A DNA stretch of 64,000 bases from Bacillota bacterium (GTDB taxonomy: Bacteria > Bacillota > Clostridia > Lachnospirales > Cellulosilyticaceae): positions 1-64,000 of the forward strand of contig JAEWMQ010000038.1 in the NCBI GenBank assembly GCA_023393125.1, written 5' to 3'. The notes beneath the pieces are model-generated. The model was not told the origin of the DNA. It did not search any database and saw nothing but the letters and a program-made list of their open reading frames with translations. Positions 42,982 through 51,741 of this stretch are shown here, piece after piece (the first letter of the stretch is position 1; the number at the start of each line of letters is the position of its first letter). The position numbers were made by a program, and so were the translations under genes.

Positions 42982-43869
42982 TTACAAGCATTCATGTGAT
43001 GCTTGTACTATCTTTTTGATAATCCCTTCTTGATCTATTAATAAATCTTCACCTTGTTTTTTCAGATGAATGAGATATTCTATATTTCCTTCTGGCCCTT
43101 TAATAGGTGAAAAGTCAAGCCCTCTTATGCCTAGTCCAAGACTTTTACTATAGTTCCATACATGATGAATGACTTCTTCATGTACTTTGGCTTTACGAAC
43201 TACGCCATGCTTTTCCACCTGTTCTCTCCCCGCTTCAAATTGCGGCTTAATAAGTGCCACAACCTCTGCGCCGTCTTGCAGTAAAGCTGTAATTGGCTCT
43301 AAGACTTTTGTAAGTGAAATAAAGGAAACATCAATTGAACAAAAATCTATTTTTTCTGCTAAGCGCTCCATAGTAAGGTAACGAATATTCGTTTTTTCCA
43401 TACAAACAACTCTAGGATCTTGTCTAAGTTTCCATGCAAACTGACCATAGCCTACGTCTACAGAATATACTTTTATAGCACCGTTTTGTAGCATGCAATC
43501 TGTAAAGCCACCTGTAGAAGCACCTACATCCATACATACTTTTTCCTCAAGAGAAAGATTAAAGCTTGTCATAGCTTTTTCTAGTTTAAAGCCACCTCGA
43601 CTCACATATTTCATCTTCTCTCTCACTTCTATGGTACTACTACGCTTAATTTTAAGACCAGGTTTATCTTCCTTTTGCCCATTAACAAAAACAACACCTG
43701 CCATAATATAAGCTTTAGCACGTTCTCTTGACTCTGCTAACTGTCTTTCTACAATAAGTACATCTAACCTCTCCTTACTGTCTAACAGCTTTTGGTCTAT
43801 GACTACCTCTACAGTTTCAGCACTCAAAGCTTCTTCTAGTGCTTTTTGCTCTCTTTCTTTTCCTTCCAT
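42982..43869 (-). CDS. tlyA: TlyA family rRNA methyltransferase (S4 domain)
   Basis: The 295-residue protein has a roughly 30-residue acidic N-terminal extension, then an S4 RNA-binding domain (KERLDVLIVERQLAESRERA, GVVFVNGQKEDKPG), and an FtsJ-like methyltransferase domain with the SAM motif DVGASTGGFTDCML. Asp and Lys catalytic segments SIDVSFISL and ALIKPQFEAGR follow. TlyA proteins methylate ribose in 16S and 23S rRNA (Mycobacterium) and many clostridial ones are annotated as haemolysins, which is misleading. It lies between dxs and nadK as in other Firmicutes. The ribosome binding site is weak. Confidence 0.93.
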   Translation of the reverse strand: MEGKEREQKALEEALSAETVEVVIDQKLLDSKERLDVLIVERQLAESRERAKAYIMAGVVFVNGQKEDKPGLKIKRSSTIEVREKMKYVSRGGFKLEKAMTSFNLSLEEKVCMDVGASTGGFTDCMLQNGAIKVYSVDVGYGQFAWKLRQDPRVVCMEKTNIRYLTMERLAEKIDFCSIDVSFISLTKVLEPITALLQDGAEVVALIKPQFEAGREQVEKHGVVRKAKVHEEVIHHVWNYSKSLGLGIRGLDFSPIKGPEGNIEYLIHLKKQGEDLLIDQEGIIKKIVQASHECL

Positions 43870-43893
43870 CTATCTGCTCTCTTTCTCTTGTCA

Positions 43894-45756
43894 TCATTTT
43901 AAATCATTTAATATACGCTCACTAATTCCTTTGGCATCTAGCTTTTCTCTTTCGAATAATGCTGCTACTTTACCCTGTGGTACTAGTCCATTTTCAATAG
44001 CAAAGCAGTGCCCCTTCATAGCTTTTCCTGATAAAGCAAGTACTGAAAATACTTTTTCACCAAAACCACCTTGTATTATACCATCCTCAAGTGTAAAGAG
44101 ATAGTCATACTCTTCTGCTAAAGAAACTATTTCTTGTTTTGAAAGTGGATGAATACAAGGGGCTTCTATAACAGCTAAATCGATTCCCTTATCACTAAGT
44201 AGCTCTCTTACTTGTAAAGCAACCTCTACCATACGACCCACAGCTAAGATAGCCATATTATTGCCGGCTTTTAAAGTTTTAAAACAACTTGTCTTATAAT
44301 CATTTAAGTAAGCTTGTTCTATACAAGCGCCTCCCCTTGGATAACGAATTGCAACTGGTCCTTTCACCTGCAAAGCATATTTCATAGCTGCTGCCATTTC
44401 CTCTGGGGCCTTAGGCGCTAAAATCGTCATATTAGGCATACTACTTAAAAAAGCCATATCATAAAGTCCATGATGTGTAGGTCCATCTTCACCTACTAAG
44501 CCAGCTCTATCCACAGCAAAAATAACCGGTAAATTTTGCAGACAAACATCATGAAGTATTTGATCATAAGCACGTTGTAAAAATGAGGAATAGACAGCTA
44601 CTACTGGTTTATACCCTTGAGTTGCTAATCCAGCAGCAAAAGTAACCGCATGCTGCTCTGCAATACCTACATCAAAGAAACGTTTTGGATAAGCTTTGGC
44701 AAAAGGTATTAAGCCTGTTCCTTCTGGCATAGCAGCTGTTATACCTACAAGTTTATCATCTGCATCTCCCAAATCCACCATAGCATCACCAAAAGCCTTT
44801 GAAAACGTATAATCTCCCGCTTTGCTAGCTCCTTCACCTGTTGCAATGCAAAATGGTCCTACCCCATGATATTGACTTGGTTTGCGTTCAGCTGCTAAAT
44901 AACCTTTTCCTTTTTTAGTTTTCACATGAATAAGCAGTGGTCCCTTCATTGCCTTTGCATTTTCAAGTAAGTCAATAAGTTCAGGTAAACGTTGTCCATC
45001 AACTGGACCAATATAAGTAAAACCTAATTGTTCAAAAAGTGTATTTTGCATAACAAAGCTTTTTACACTTTCTTTAGTTCTCTTAATAGTACTTACCATA
45101 TGTTCTCCTACAAATGGTACTTTATGAAGCACATCTTCTACATCTTCTTTTGCTTTTAAATAATCTTGACTTGAACGTAATTTATTAAGATATTTACCAA
45201 TGCCACCTACATTTTTAGAAATAGACATTTCATTATCATTTAAAATAACAATTAAATTAGTATTTGCTCTTCCTGCATTATTAAGTGCTTCAAAAGCCAT
45301 ACCGCCTGTTAAAGCGCCATCTCCAATAATAGCAATCACCTTACTATCTTCTCCCTTTAAATCTCTGGCTTTGGCCATACCCAGTGCAGCTGAAATAGAA
45401 GTTGAACTATGACCTGTCTCAAACACATCATGAGGACTTTCAACTCTCTTTGGAAAACCACTCATCCCATCTAACTGACGTAAAGTCTTAAAACCCTTTC
45501 TTCTTCCTGTTAAAAGCTTATGTACATAAGCTTGATGTCCTACGTCCCAAATCAACTTATCTTTAGGTGAGTCAAATACATAATGAAGTGCAATAGTAAG
45601 CTCTACCACACCTAAATTAGAGGCTAAATGCCCTCCTGTTTGAGAAAGTGATTGAATTAAAAAGCTTCGTATATCTTGTGCTAATTGTCCTAACTCGTCT
45701 GTGTTTAATTGTTTAACATCTTCTGGACTATGAATACGCTTTAATGTATCTAACAT
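43894..45756 (-). CDS. dxs: 1-deoxy-D-xylulose-5-phosphate synthase
   Basis: First enzyme of the MEP isoprenoid pathway, condensing pyruvate and glyceraldehyde 3-phosphate with thiamine diphosphate. The 620-residue length is normal. The TPP motif GDGALTGGMAFEALNNAG and the transketolase-like DRAGLVGEDGPTHHG are intact. It lies after oapA, with a terminator between, and shares the pathway with ispA a few genes upstream. The ribosome binding site is AGAGGC. Confidence 0.97.
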   Translation of the reverse strand: MLDTLKRIHSPEDVKQLNTDELGQLAQDIRSFLIQSLSQTGGHLASNLGVVELTIALHYVFDSPKDKLIWDVGHQAYVHKLLTGRRKGFKTLRQLDGMSGFPKRVESPHDVFETGHSSTSISAALGMAKARDLKGEDSKVIAIIGDGALTGGMAFEALNNAGRANTNLIVILNDNEMSISKNVGGIGKYLNKLRSSQDYLKAKEDVEDVLHKVPFVGEHMVSTIKRTKESVKSFVMQNTLFEQLGFTYIGPVDGQRLPELIDLLENAKAMKGPLLIHVKTKKGKGYLAAERKPSQYHGVGPFCIATGEGASKAGDYTFSKAFGDAMVDLGDADDKLVGITAAMPEGTGLIPFAKAYPKRFFDVGIAEQHAVTFAAGLATQGYKPVVAVYSSFLQRAYDQILHDVCLQNLPVIFAVDRAGLVGEDGPTHHGLYDMAFLSSMPNMTILAPKAPEEMAAAMKYALQVKGPVAIRYPRGGACIEQAYLNDYKTSCFKTLKAGNNMAILAVGRMVEVALQVRELLSDKGIDLAVIEAPCIHPLSKQEIVSLAEEYDYLFTLEDGIIQGGFGEKVFSVLALSGKAMKGHCFAIENGLVPQGKVAALFEREKLDAKGISERILNDLK

Positions 45757-45795
45757 TGTTCTTGCCTCTTTCTTTTCAAACTACCATATACTTTT

Positions 45796-45826
45796 TTAAT
45801 AAAAAAGACAATCCAAACAGATTGCC
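45796..45826 (-). terminator. Terminator after oapA
   Basis: On the minus strand GGCAATC-TGTTTG-GATTGTC (one G-T pair) is followed by TTTTTTATT, two bases past the oapA stop. With the promoter upstream of OLE it bounds a two-gene OLE-oapA unit. Read-through into dxs is possible. Confidence 0.75.
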
Positions 45827-45828
45827 CT

Positions 45829-46404
45829 TTACTTCTTTTTTCTTTTAAACAACTGTTTTATATAGTATATTATAACGCCTGTATAATACACAATATACCT
45901 GGCTCTTGCAATAGCAAATCCTTTGCCTAGTGCTTTCCCACCTACAGTTAAAGCCGCTACAAAGCCACTCATGGCAATAGATAGTAAAATAGATTTGATT
46001 CCAAAACCCTTTTCAATTGCTAATACAATAGCGGTGGCTGTACTTCCTGAAATAATACCTGCTATATCACCAATGACATCATTAAATAAATTGGCTACCA
46101 TAGGTGCATTACGAATTAAATTAATACTTTCTTTCGCCCCTTTTACTTTAGAAGCTGCCATAGCATGAAAAGTTGTTTCATCTACTGCTACTACAGCATT
46201 GCCAACTCCATCAAAAAAAATACCAATAATAATAATGCCTATAAGCATAAAAAATGCTACTAAAAGTGGCACGTCAGCTAATAAAACCTCAAATATATAA
46301 CTAAACAGCATAGCAATCGTAAAAGTCATCCCAATAATCATAGCTAAAGTCTTCTTACTTTGCTGACGTACTTTTACCTGCTTAAACTTGATCTTCTTAG
46401 GCAT
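45829..46404 (-). CDS. oapA: OLE RNA-associated membrane protein OapA
   Basis: The 191-residue membrane protein has about four hydrophobic segments (ALLAMIIG-like start: TLAMIIGMTFTIAMLFSYI, LLVAFFMLIGIIIIGIFF, IISGSTATAIVLAIEKGFG, SILLSIAMSGFVAALTVGG) and a basic C-terminus (LFKRKKK). The segment DGVGNAVVAVDETTFHAMAA with LIRNAPMVANLFNDVIGDIAG resembles the DUF21/CNNM magnesium-transporter fold, and this likeness is inference. In B. halodurans OapA binds OLE RNA and carries it to the membrane; the system is linked to magnesium homeostasis, cold and ethanol tolerance. Gene position between OLE and dxs is the expected one, and GAAGGAG precedes the ATG. Confidence 0.92.
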   Translation of the reverse strand: MPKKIKFKQVKVRQQSKKTLAMIIGMTFTIAMLFSYIFEVLLADVPLLVAFFMLIGIIIIGIFFDGVGNAVVAVDETTFHAMAASKVKGAKESINLIRNAPMVANLFNDVIGDIAGIISGSTATAIVLAIEKGFGIKSILLSIAMSGFVAALTVGGKALGKGFAIARARYIVYYTGVIIYYIKQLFKRKKK

Positions 46405-46438
46405 TTAAACTGCTCCTTCATGGTCAACTCATCACCCA

Positions 46439-47040
46439 CTTCTCAAAAATAGAGATGATAATGCTTGTAAATTTTGTGGCATATAGTCTAGCAGGTTTTC
46501 CCAAGCCTCTACTCTTTTGTCGCCAAATGAGCGGTTTCCCTTTAAAAAGACTTCTAAGCCTAGGGCTTAGCGCCAGATCGCCTTAAAAACCACACTGTAA
46601 TCCAAGCATTACCTTTTTCAAACGGTCTAGGAGTTTTCCTCAAACAACCTATTATGTTCCTATCCTCTTTTGCGAATCAGGTTTCTATCCACAATCTAGG
46701 AAAGTTCTTCGGCCAAAGAACTCCCTAGTAAATGGATGTCCCCCTTCCTTCACTCAAGGAAGGCTACTCTACCCACAGCTAACACCGCATGGTAGGTTTC
46801 ATCCTAAGTCATACATTATCCCCATAGGGATAAGCACAAGCATAGGTCTCCACGGTAAGCGGGTCAACGCCCATATGCCCTTATGGATCGCCCACAAACC
46901 TTAACCCCCAGTATAAGCCCACAACGGGGCGTTACAAGCCAACACCAGGAACTTCATCGATATGCCCTTAAACGGATTTTTAGGCCCGTCTTCAGAACAC
47001 AACAGGTTGACTAGAATACCGCATCTCCATTTTTGAAAAG
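46439..47040 (-). ncRNA. ole: OLE RNA (ornate, large, extremophilic)
   Basis: A stretch of about 602 bases with no open frame on either strand lies exactly where OLE RNAs occur, between the ispA/divPAP genes and oapA-dxs. The ends form a terminal stem of 19 pairs with two G-U wobbles: CTTTTCAAAAATGGAGATG (5' arm, 47040-47022) with CATCTCTATTTTTGAGAAG (3' arm, 46457-46439). Internal hairpins include CCTTCCTT-GAGTG-AAGGAAGG and AGTTCTTTGGCCGAAGAACT. The B. halodurans RNA is about 610 nt. The GC content is visibly higher than in the surroundings, as for structured RNAs. Known OLE RNAs form a membrane complex with OapA and smaller partners (OapB, OapC). Confidence 0.92.
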
Positions 47041-47063
47041 TACGTCATCAGTCGCTTTCACTC

Positions 47064-47092
47064 ATTATAACAATCAATACTTCATTTTTCAA
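47064..47092 (-). promoter_or_regulatory. Promoter of the OLE-oapA unit
   Basis: On the minus strand, TTGAAA, a 17-base spacer and TATAAT, giving a predicted start near 47057, about 17 bases before the terminal stem. It lies in the short gap after the divPAP gene. Spacing and both hexamers are near ideal. Confidence 0.75.
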
Positions 47093-47122
47093 TCTTATTA
47101 CCATTTTATTACCAAAATTTTT

Positions 47123-47569
47123 CTACATAAATGCTATAATAGCTACCACAAAACCTAATACACCACCTGCTATAACTTGTAATGGCGTATGTCCTAATAT
47201 TTCTTTTAAACGTTCTTCTGGATTTAAATCTGGATTTTCTAGTACTTCTATAATTTGATTGATTACAGCTGCTTGTTTGCCCGCTTCTAAACGTACATTA
47301 GCTGCATCGTACATCACAACAAAACTTAATACTGCTGCAATAGCAAAATAAGTGCTATCGTATCCCCACACTTGTCCTGAACTTATAGCTAAGCTCATAA
47401 CAAAGGCACTATGTGAACTAGGCATCCCACCTGAAGCCCAGAGCTTACTCCAATCTAAGCGATGTTCTTGCAATAAAGTAATAATAACCTTTAATAGCTG
47501 TGCAATAAACCAACTCACAAGAGCCACCCACAAAATTTTATTTTGCAAAAGCTGTTCTATAGGATTCAT
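47123..47569 (-). CDS. Divergent PAP2 family protein (DUF212)
   Basis: The 148-residue membrane protein has three or four hydrophobic segments and the PAP2-like core motif GGMPSSHSAFVMSLAISSG, followed by VVMYDAANVRLEAGKQA and LGHTPLQVIAGGVLGF, the divPAP signature. A phosphatase role on lipid phosphates is inferred from the motif. In Bacillus and Clostridium such a gene (YuiD-like) occurs with isoprenoid genes and may handle prenyl diphosphates. It follows ispA by 10 bases. Confidence 0.9.
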   Translation of the reverse strand: MNPIEQLLQNKILWVALVSWFIAQLLKVIITLLQEHRLDWSKLWASGGMPSSHSAFVMSLAISSGQVWGYDSTYFAIAAVLSFVVMYDAANVRLEAGKQAAVINQIIEVLENPDLNPEERLKEILGHTPLQVIAGGVLGFVVAIIAFM

Positions 47570-47579
47570 GTATCCTCCC

Positions 47580-48455
47580 TCAATTTCTTCTTGTTATGAG
47601 CTGCTGTGCTAAATCCCTTAGTAAATCAGTATCACCTTCTATTTGTTCAAGGATTCCTACTGCCTTTTGGGTCAACTCTTCTGCAATTTCATAACACTTT
47701 TCTATTGTATAAAAATTCAAATACGTATTTTTGTGATTTTTTTCATCACTTTTAATAGGTTTTCCAAGTTCTTCCATTGTAGAAGTTTGATCCAAGATAT
47801 CATCTACAATTTGAAAAACTTTACCTATGTATTTACCATACGCTTCTAGTAAACTCACTTCTCTAGGAGTACCTCCTCCTAAAATTGCCCCCATTTTTGT
47901 AGCCGCTGCAATTAGTGCCCCTGTCTTGTTTAAATGAATAAGGTCTAAGGTCTCTTGATCAATCTCCTTATTTTCACTTTCCATATCTAAAATTTGTCCA
48001 CCAATCATCCCAGTAGAGCCACTAGCCAGACTTAATACCTGAATAGCACGTACTTTTTCCATACTATCACTCTTAAGAGCATCTGTTAACATCAAGCTAA
48101 AAGCATCATTTAAAAGTGCGTCTCCTGCTAAAATAGCTGTAGCTTCTCCAAATACTTTATGGTTAGTCAGCTTCCCACGACGATAATCATCATCATCCAT
48201 TGCAGGTAAATCATCATGAACCAGTGAGTAAGTATGAATCATTTCTATAGCGCAAAGATAAGCACCAATGTCTTGTTTTCCACCAACAGCTTCATAAGCT
48301 AACTGCATTAAAACTGGTCTAATGCGTTTCCCACCAGCCATTAAACTATAGTTCATAGCATCATAAAGTTTTTTAAAAGGACTGGACGTGGCTGGCAAAA
48401 CATGCTCTAGCTTTTCACTTACTTGTTTCGTATAGTCAGCAAATGTCTTTGCCAT
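47580..48455 (-). CDS. ispA: Farnesyl/geranylgeranyl diphosphate synthase
   Basis: Chain-elongating prenyltransferase that builds farnesyl diphosphate from IPP and DMAPP. The 291-residue protein has the first Asp-rich motif in VHDDLPAMDDDDYRRGKLTNH (quoted short: DDLPAMDDDD), KTGALIAAA, and the second motif DDILD. It starts at the xseB stop with one base overlap. Products would feed peptidoglycan carriers and any quinone made by the UbiA-type enzyme. Confidence 0.96.
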   Translation of the reverse strand: MAKTFADYTKQVSEKLEHVLPATSSPFKKLYDAMNYSLMAGGKRIRPVLMQLAYEAVGGKQDIGAYLCAIEMIHTYSLVHDDLPAMDDDDYRRGKLTNHKVFGEATAILAGDALLNDAFSLMLTDALKSDSMEKVRAIQVLSLASGSTGMIGGQILDMESENKEIDQETLDLIHLNKTGALIAAATKMGAILGGGTPREVSLLEAYGKYIGKVFQIVDDILDQTSTMEELGKPIKSDEKNHKNTYLNFYTIEKCYEIAEELTQKAVGILEQIEGDTDLLRDLAQQLITRRN

Positions 48456-48679
48456 TAGTTTTCCCCCTCTTCAAGCTTTTTATAATGCGCTTCTTCATAC
48501 ACATATATTTCCTGTTCCGCTTTTTTGAGGACCTCCATACAATAAGCAGCTAAATCCATTCCTTTTTTGTATTCTGCAATACTTTCCTCTAAAGTAATCT
48601 CTCCATTTTCCAAGCGTTTAACGCTTTCTTCAAGCTCAGAGATTGCTTTTTCAAAGTTTTTTTCTGCTTTTCTTGCCAT
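48455..48679 (-). CDS. xseB: Exonuclease VII small subunit
   Basis: The 74-residue helical protein binds XseA. It starts MARKAEKNFEKAISELEESV and shows the conserved GEITLEESIAEYKKGMDLA. ATG was chosen because AAGGAG is seven bases upstream. It overlaps the end of xseA by 29 bases in a different frame. Length is normal. Confidence 0.95.
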   Translation of the reverse strand: MARKAEKNFEKAISELEESVKRLENGEITLEESIAEYKKGMDLAAYCMEVLKKAEQEIYVYEEAHYKKLEEGEN

Positions 48680-49880
48680 TTGAATTCTCCTTTTCACACA
48701 CTTTTGCTGTAAATGTGCCATCTGTTACTGTAATACAAAGTGCTTCACCTTCGCTAATATCTGCTACCGATTTAACTACTTGATCCCCCTTCATAGCTAA
48801 GCTATAGCCTCTTTTTAATGTATTAAGAGGTGATAATTGGTCAAGTTTATGAATAGCTAACTCATAGCGTCTTTCATTTTTAGTGAGATGCTCCTTATAA
48901 GCGCTACGTAACTGATTACAATAGTCTTCTACTTCTTGCATCCTTATTTTATAAAAAGTATCTTTTTTAGCGTAAACAGGACGACTTAACAAATAGGTAA
49001 GTTGATTTCTTGCTGCCTTGGTTCGTTCTTCCATTCGTTTTCTTAATGAACGTTCATAACTTGAAAGTAGCTCTAAAAGTTCATTTTTAGAAGGAATCAC
49101 CATTTCTGATGCAGCAGAAGGCGTAGCTGCTCTTTTATCGCTTACAAAATCTGAAATAGTAAAGTCTATCTCATGACCTACAGCAGAAACAATAGGGATT
49201 TTTGACTCAAAAATAGCTCTTGCTACAGCTTCTTCATTAAATGCCCATAAGTCCTCTATAGAACCTCCACCACGGCCAAGAATAATAACATCTACTCTTT
49301 TTTCCTCATTTGCTAACCGAATAGCAGCCACAATTTCCGAAACTGCTAACTCGCCTTGTACATGGGTGGGATAAATAGTTAATGGAATACTTGAGTTTCT
49401 TCTTTTAGCTACTTGTAAAATATCTTTAACTGCTGCACCTGTAAGAGAAGTAATGACTCCTACATGCTTAGGAAACATAGGAATAGGCTTTTTATACGCC
49501 TCATCAAAAAGACCTTCTTGCATCAACTGTGATTTCAGACGTTCAAAACGCTCATAAAGCAGGCCCTTTCCTTGCTTTTCTACATCTTGGACATAAGCTT
49601 GATAAGCACCTGTTTTTTCGTAAATAGTAATACGTACCCTTGCATAAATTTTCATGCCCTCTTCAAGTTTAAAGGTTAGACGCCTTACATCCCTTTCAAA
49701 CATGACAGCATTAATACTTGCCTTAGGGTCTTTGATTGTAAAATAGACATGTCCTGACTGATGATATTTACAATTAGAGATCTCACCTTGTACCCAAATA
49801 TCATTTAACATGTAGTCTTCCTCAATAAGCCTACTTACATATTGATTCACTTCCCACACTGATACAATTTTTCTCTTCAT
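48651..49880 (-). CDS. xseA: Exonuclease VII large subunit
   Basis: The 409-residue nuclease degrades single-stranded DNA. The N-terminal OB-fold (about 1-100: VWEVNQYVSRLIEEDY, LNDIWVQGEISNCKYHQSGH) is followed by the catalytic core with GRGGGSIEDLWAFNEEAVARA and IPIVSAVGHEIDFT. A coiled-coil C-terminal region follows. It starts two bases after the nusB stop. Confidence 0.97.
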   Translation of the reverse strand: MKRKIVSVWEVNQYVSRLIEEDYMLNDIWVQGEISNCKYHQSGHVYFTIKDPKASINAVMFERDVRRLTFKLEEGMKIYARVRITIYEKTGAYQAYVQDVEKQGKGLLYERFERLKSQLMQEGLFDEAYKKPIPMFPKHVGVITSLTGAAVKDILQVAKRRNSSIPLTIYPTHVQGELAVSEIVAAIRLANEEKRVDVIILGRGGGSIEDLWAFNEEAVARAIFESKIPIVSAVGHEIDFTISDFVSDKRAATPSAASEMVIPSKNELLELLSSYERSLRKRMEERTKAARNQLTYLLSRPVYAKKDTFYKIRMQEVEDYCNQLRSAYKEHLTKNERRYELAIHKLDQLSPLNTLKRGYSLAMKGDQVVKSVADISEGEALCITVTDGTFTAKVCEKENSNGKKSRKKL

Positions 49881-49882
49881 TT

Positions 49883-50302
49883 CTACGCCTCATTTGCCTT
49901 AGTTACACTTCCTAAAACACCATTAATAAATTTAGGTGACTTATCCGTACTATAAATCTTTGCAATTTCTACTGCTTCGTTAACCGCTACCTTAACAGGT
50001 ACATCTGTATACTGAAGCTCATAAATAGCTAAACGCAAAATACTAAGGTCTACTTTGGCAATACGAGTCATTGACCAATTTTTAGCTGCACTTGCAATCA
50101 ATCCATCTATTTCTTTTAAATGTTCATACACACCAAAATAGGTGTCTTCCATAAACTTTAAAATGGCTTTATTGCCACTTTTTTCTTTGCTATCTATAGC
50201 ATTTAATTGGTCATATAAAATACGCTCTCTTTCCTCTTCTGGATGGAAAGTCCCTTCATATAGCATTTGCATAACGAGCTCTCTTGCATTACGTCTAGTC
50301 AT
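49883..50302 (-). CDS. nusB: Transcription antitermination factor NusB
   Basis: The 139-residue all-helical protein binds boxA in rRNA leaders with NusE. It contains [40 protein letters not shown] and [20 protein letters not shown]. It follows the Asp23-type gene with a 59-base gap and opens the xseA-xseB-ispA series. Confidence 0.96.
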   Translation of the reverse strand: MTRRNARELVMQMLYEGTFHPEEERERILYDQLNAIDSKEKSGNKAILKFMEDTYFGVYEHLKEIDGLIASAAKNWSMTRIAKVDLSILRLAIYELQYTDVPVKVAVNEAVEIAKIYSTDKSPKFINGVLGSVTKANEA

Positions 50303-50361
50303 CTTGTCCTCCTTATGAATAAAGCTAACCTCCGAGGGGAAGTCAGCTAACGTTACATGTA

Positions 50362-50745
50362 TTATGCTTCTTGTCCTTTGTCAAATTGTACACCTACAAC
50401 ATGTACATTAACAGAAGCTACATTTAATCCAGTCATCGTTTCTACTGAATTTTTAACTTTTTGTTGTACTTCTAAACATAGTTTTTGAATCTTAGTGCCA
50501 TATTTTACGATAATAGCAATATCAATAAAAACTTCGTCTTCACCTACTTCTATTTTAACACCTTTTGGTTTTTTCTTACCACTGATTGCTTGTTGCACAA
50601 ACTCAGCTTTACTAGGCGCTGTAGCTTCAACACCCTCTACTTCTAAAGTTGCAATTTCTGCAATCACTGCAATGACATCATCAGCGATTTGAACTTGATC
50701 CATATCATGAGTGGTTTCTAACCCAATAATTTTTTGCTCGTCCAT
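50362..50745 (-). CDS. Asp23/Gls24 family envelope stress protein
   Basis: The 127-residue protein matches the alkaline-shock Asp23 (DUF322) family: [24 protein letters not shown] at the N-terminus and [19 protein letters not shown] in the core. In Bacillus such proteins (YqhY, YloU) sit beside acc or nusB genes, and YqhY affects acetyl-CoA carboxylase. ATG has AGGAGG nine bases upstream. It is the first gene after a perfect promoter. Confidence 0.9.
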   Translation of the reverse strand: MDEQKIIGLETTHDMDQVQIADDVIAVIAEIATLEVEGVEATAPSKAEFVQQAISGKKKPKGVKIEVGEDEVFIDIAIIVKYGTKIQKLCLEVQQKVKNSVETMTGLNVASVNVHVVGVQFDKGQEA

Positions 50746-50787
50746 GTTTAAATACCTCCTATAGGTTATCATCTATCTTATGGTCTT

Positions 50788-50816
50788 ATTATATACAAAA
50801 ATGCCATAGCTTGCAA
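50788..50816 (-). promoter_or_regulatory. Promoter of the Asp23-nusB-xseA... operon
   Basis: On the minus strand, TTGCAA, 17 bases, TATAAT, about 40 bases before the start codon. Confidence 0.7.
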
Positions 50817-50855
50817 TTTTATTTTATTTCTTAGGTGACAAATAGGAAAATATAG

Positions 50856-50892
50856 GAAAAGGCACTTGCTTCTTATTAACAAGTGCCTTTTT
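50856..50892 (-). terminator. Terminator of the spoIIIA operon
   Basis: On the minus strand AAAAAGGCACTTG, an 11-base loop and CAAGTGCCTTTT form a 12-bp stem, about 85 bases past the spoIIIAH stop. The intervening bases are repetitive T-rich with no gene. Confidence 0.85.
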
Positions 50893-50975
50893 ATAGTATG
50901 CTATTTTTAAAATTTGTCAACTCTTATTCTAGATTTTTCATTCTCAACTCTTCATTTTTCATTTTTAATTCTTCA

Positions 50976-51731
50976 TTATTTCTTAGCAATCCCATTAAGA
51001 GGTGTTATATTGATTTTACCTACACTATAGCCTGTTTTACGGTTAACGATTTCTTCAATCTGTGCAATATCTGTGTCAGAAAGCTCTGCTTTATTAACTA
51101 CCACATCAACTGTATCATCATCAATTCTTACATATACTTCTTGGAAGCCTTTTGCCCTAAGAAGCGCTTCTGCACTACTTTCTTTTTCAATTCGTTCTTG
51201 AATTTGTAGTAAATTAGCTGCTGCTTTTGATTTACTGTCTTGATCAAGATTTTCATTAGCGACATATTGACTTAATTGCTCTACTTGTGCGGCGCGGCTT
51301 TGCTCTCTTAAAAGTTTTTCTTCAGCAAAATAATTCACATCTAAATTTTTACTAGCTGCTACGTTAGCTGTATCTGTTAATTCTTCTGCTTTTTTGGTAA
51401 TGGTAGCAGTGAAACCTTGACTTGTATTTGCATCAGCTGTTGTAAGCTGTGCTTCTTCGCTTGGAACAGTAATCTCTTCTGTATTAGAGCCTACTTGATT
51501 ATTTTCAACTGTTTTTATAGTATTTTCTGCTGGACTACTTGTACTTACTGTTTCATCATAACCAGAGAATAAATCTGTTTCTTCTGTTGTATCAACTCCT
51601 ATCATACTACTATCAGCTACGTAATTGCTATCACTAACAGAAGGTGATTGCTGAGTGTTGAGGTAGGCAGCAATTGCAATCATAAAAACTAAAACAGTAA
51701 TAATAACTTGGTTTCTTTTTAAATTAAACAT
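50976..51731 (-). CDS. spoIIIAH: Stage III sporulation protein AH
   Basis: The mother-cell half of the SpoIIIAH-SpoIIQ channel linking mother cell and forespore. The 251-residue protein has one N-terminal membrane segment (VIITVLVFMIAIAAYL), a variable Thr/Ser/Glu-rich linker (about 30-110) and the YscJ/FliF-like extracellular ring domain (about 130-251: RIEKESSAEALLRAKGFQEV, VDVVVNKAELSDTDIAQIEE). AGGAGG precedes the ATG. It is last in the complete spoIIIA operon. Confidence 0.93.
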   Translation of the reverse strand: MFNLKRNQVIITVLVFMIAIAAYLNTQQSPSVSDSNYVADSSMIGVDTTEETDLFSGYDETVSTSSPAENTIKTVENNQVGSNTEEITVPSEEAQLTTADANTSQGFTATITKKAEELTDTANVAASKNLDVNYFAEEKLLREQSRAAQVEQLSQYVANENLDQDSKSKAAANLLQIQERIEKESSAEALLRAKGFQEVYVRIDDDTVDVVVNKAELSDTDIAQIEEIVNRKTGYSVGKINITPLNGIAKK

Positions 51732-51741
51732 ATAAATCCTC

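Noticed and set aside
43799..45412. Long open frames opposite tlyA and dxs
   Set aside because: They lie on the strand opposite strongly conserved genes, lack ribosome binding sites and have no recognisable protein features.
46405..47122. RNase P RNA, tmRNA or a group II intron as an explanation of the large non-coding gap
   Set aside because: No tmRNA ends, RNase P core motifs or intron domain V/maturase were seen. Gene context, size and the terminal stem fit OLE RNA much better.
50303..50361. Terminator between the Asp23-type gene and nusB
   Set aside because: The repeated GCTAAC units are direct, not inverted, and the best hairpin has several mismatches and no T-run.
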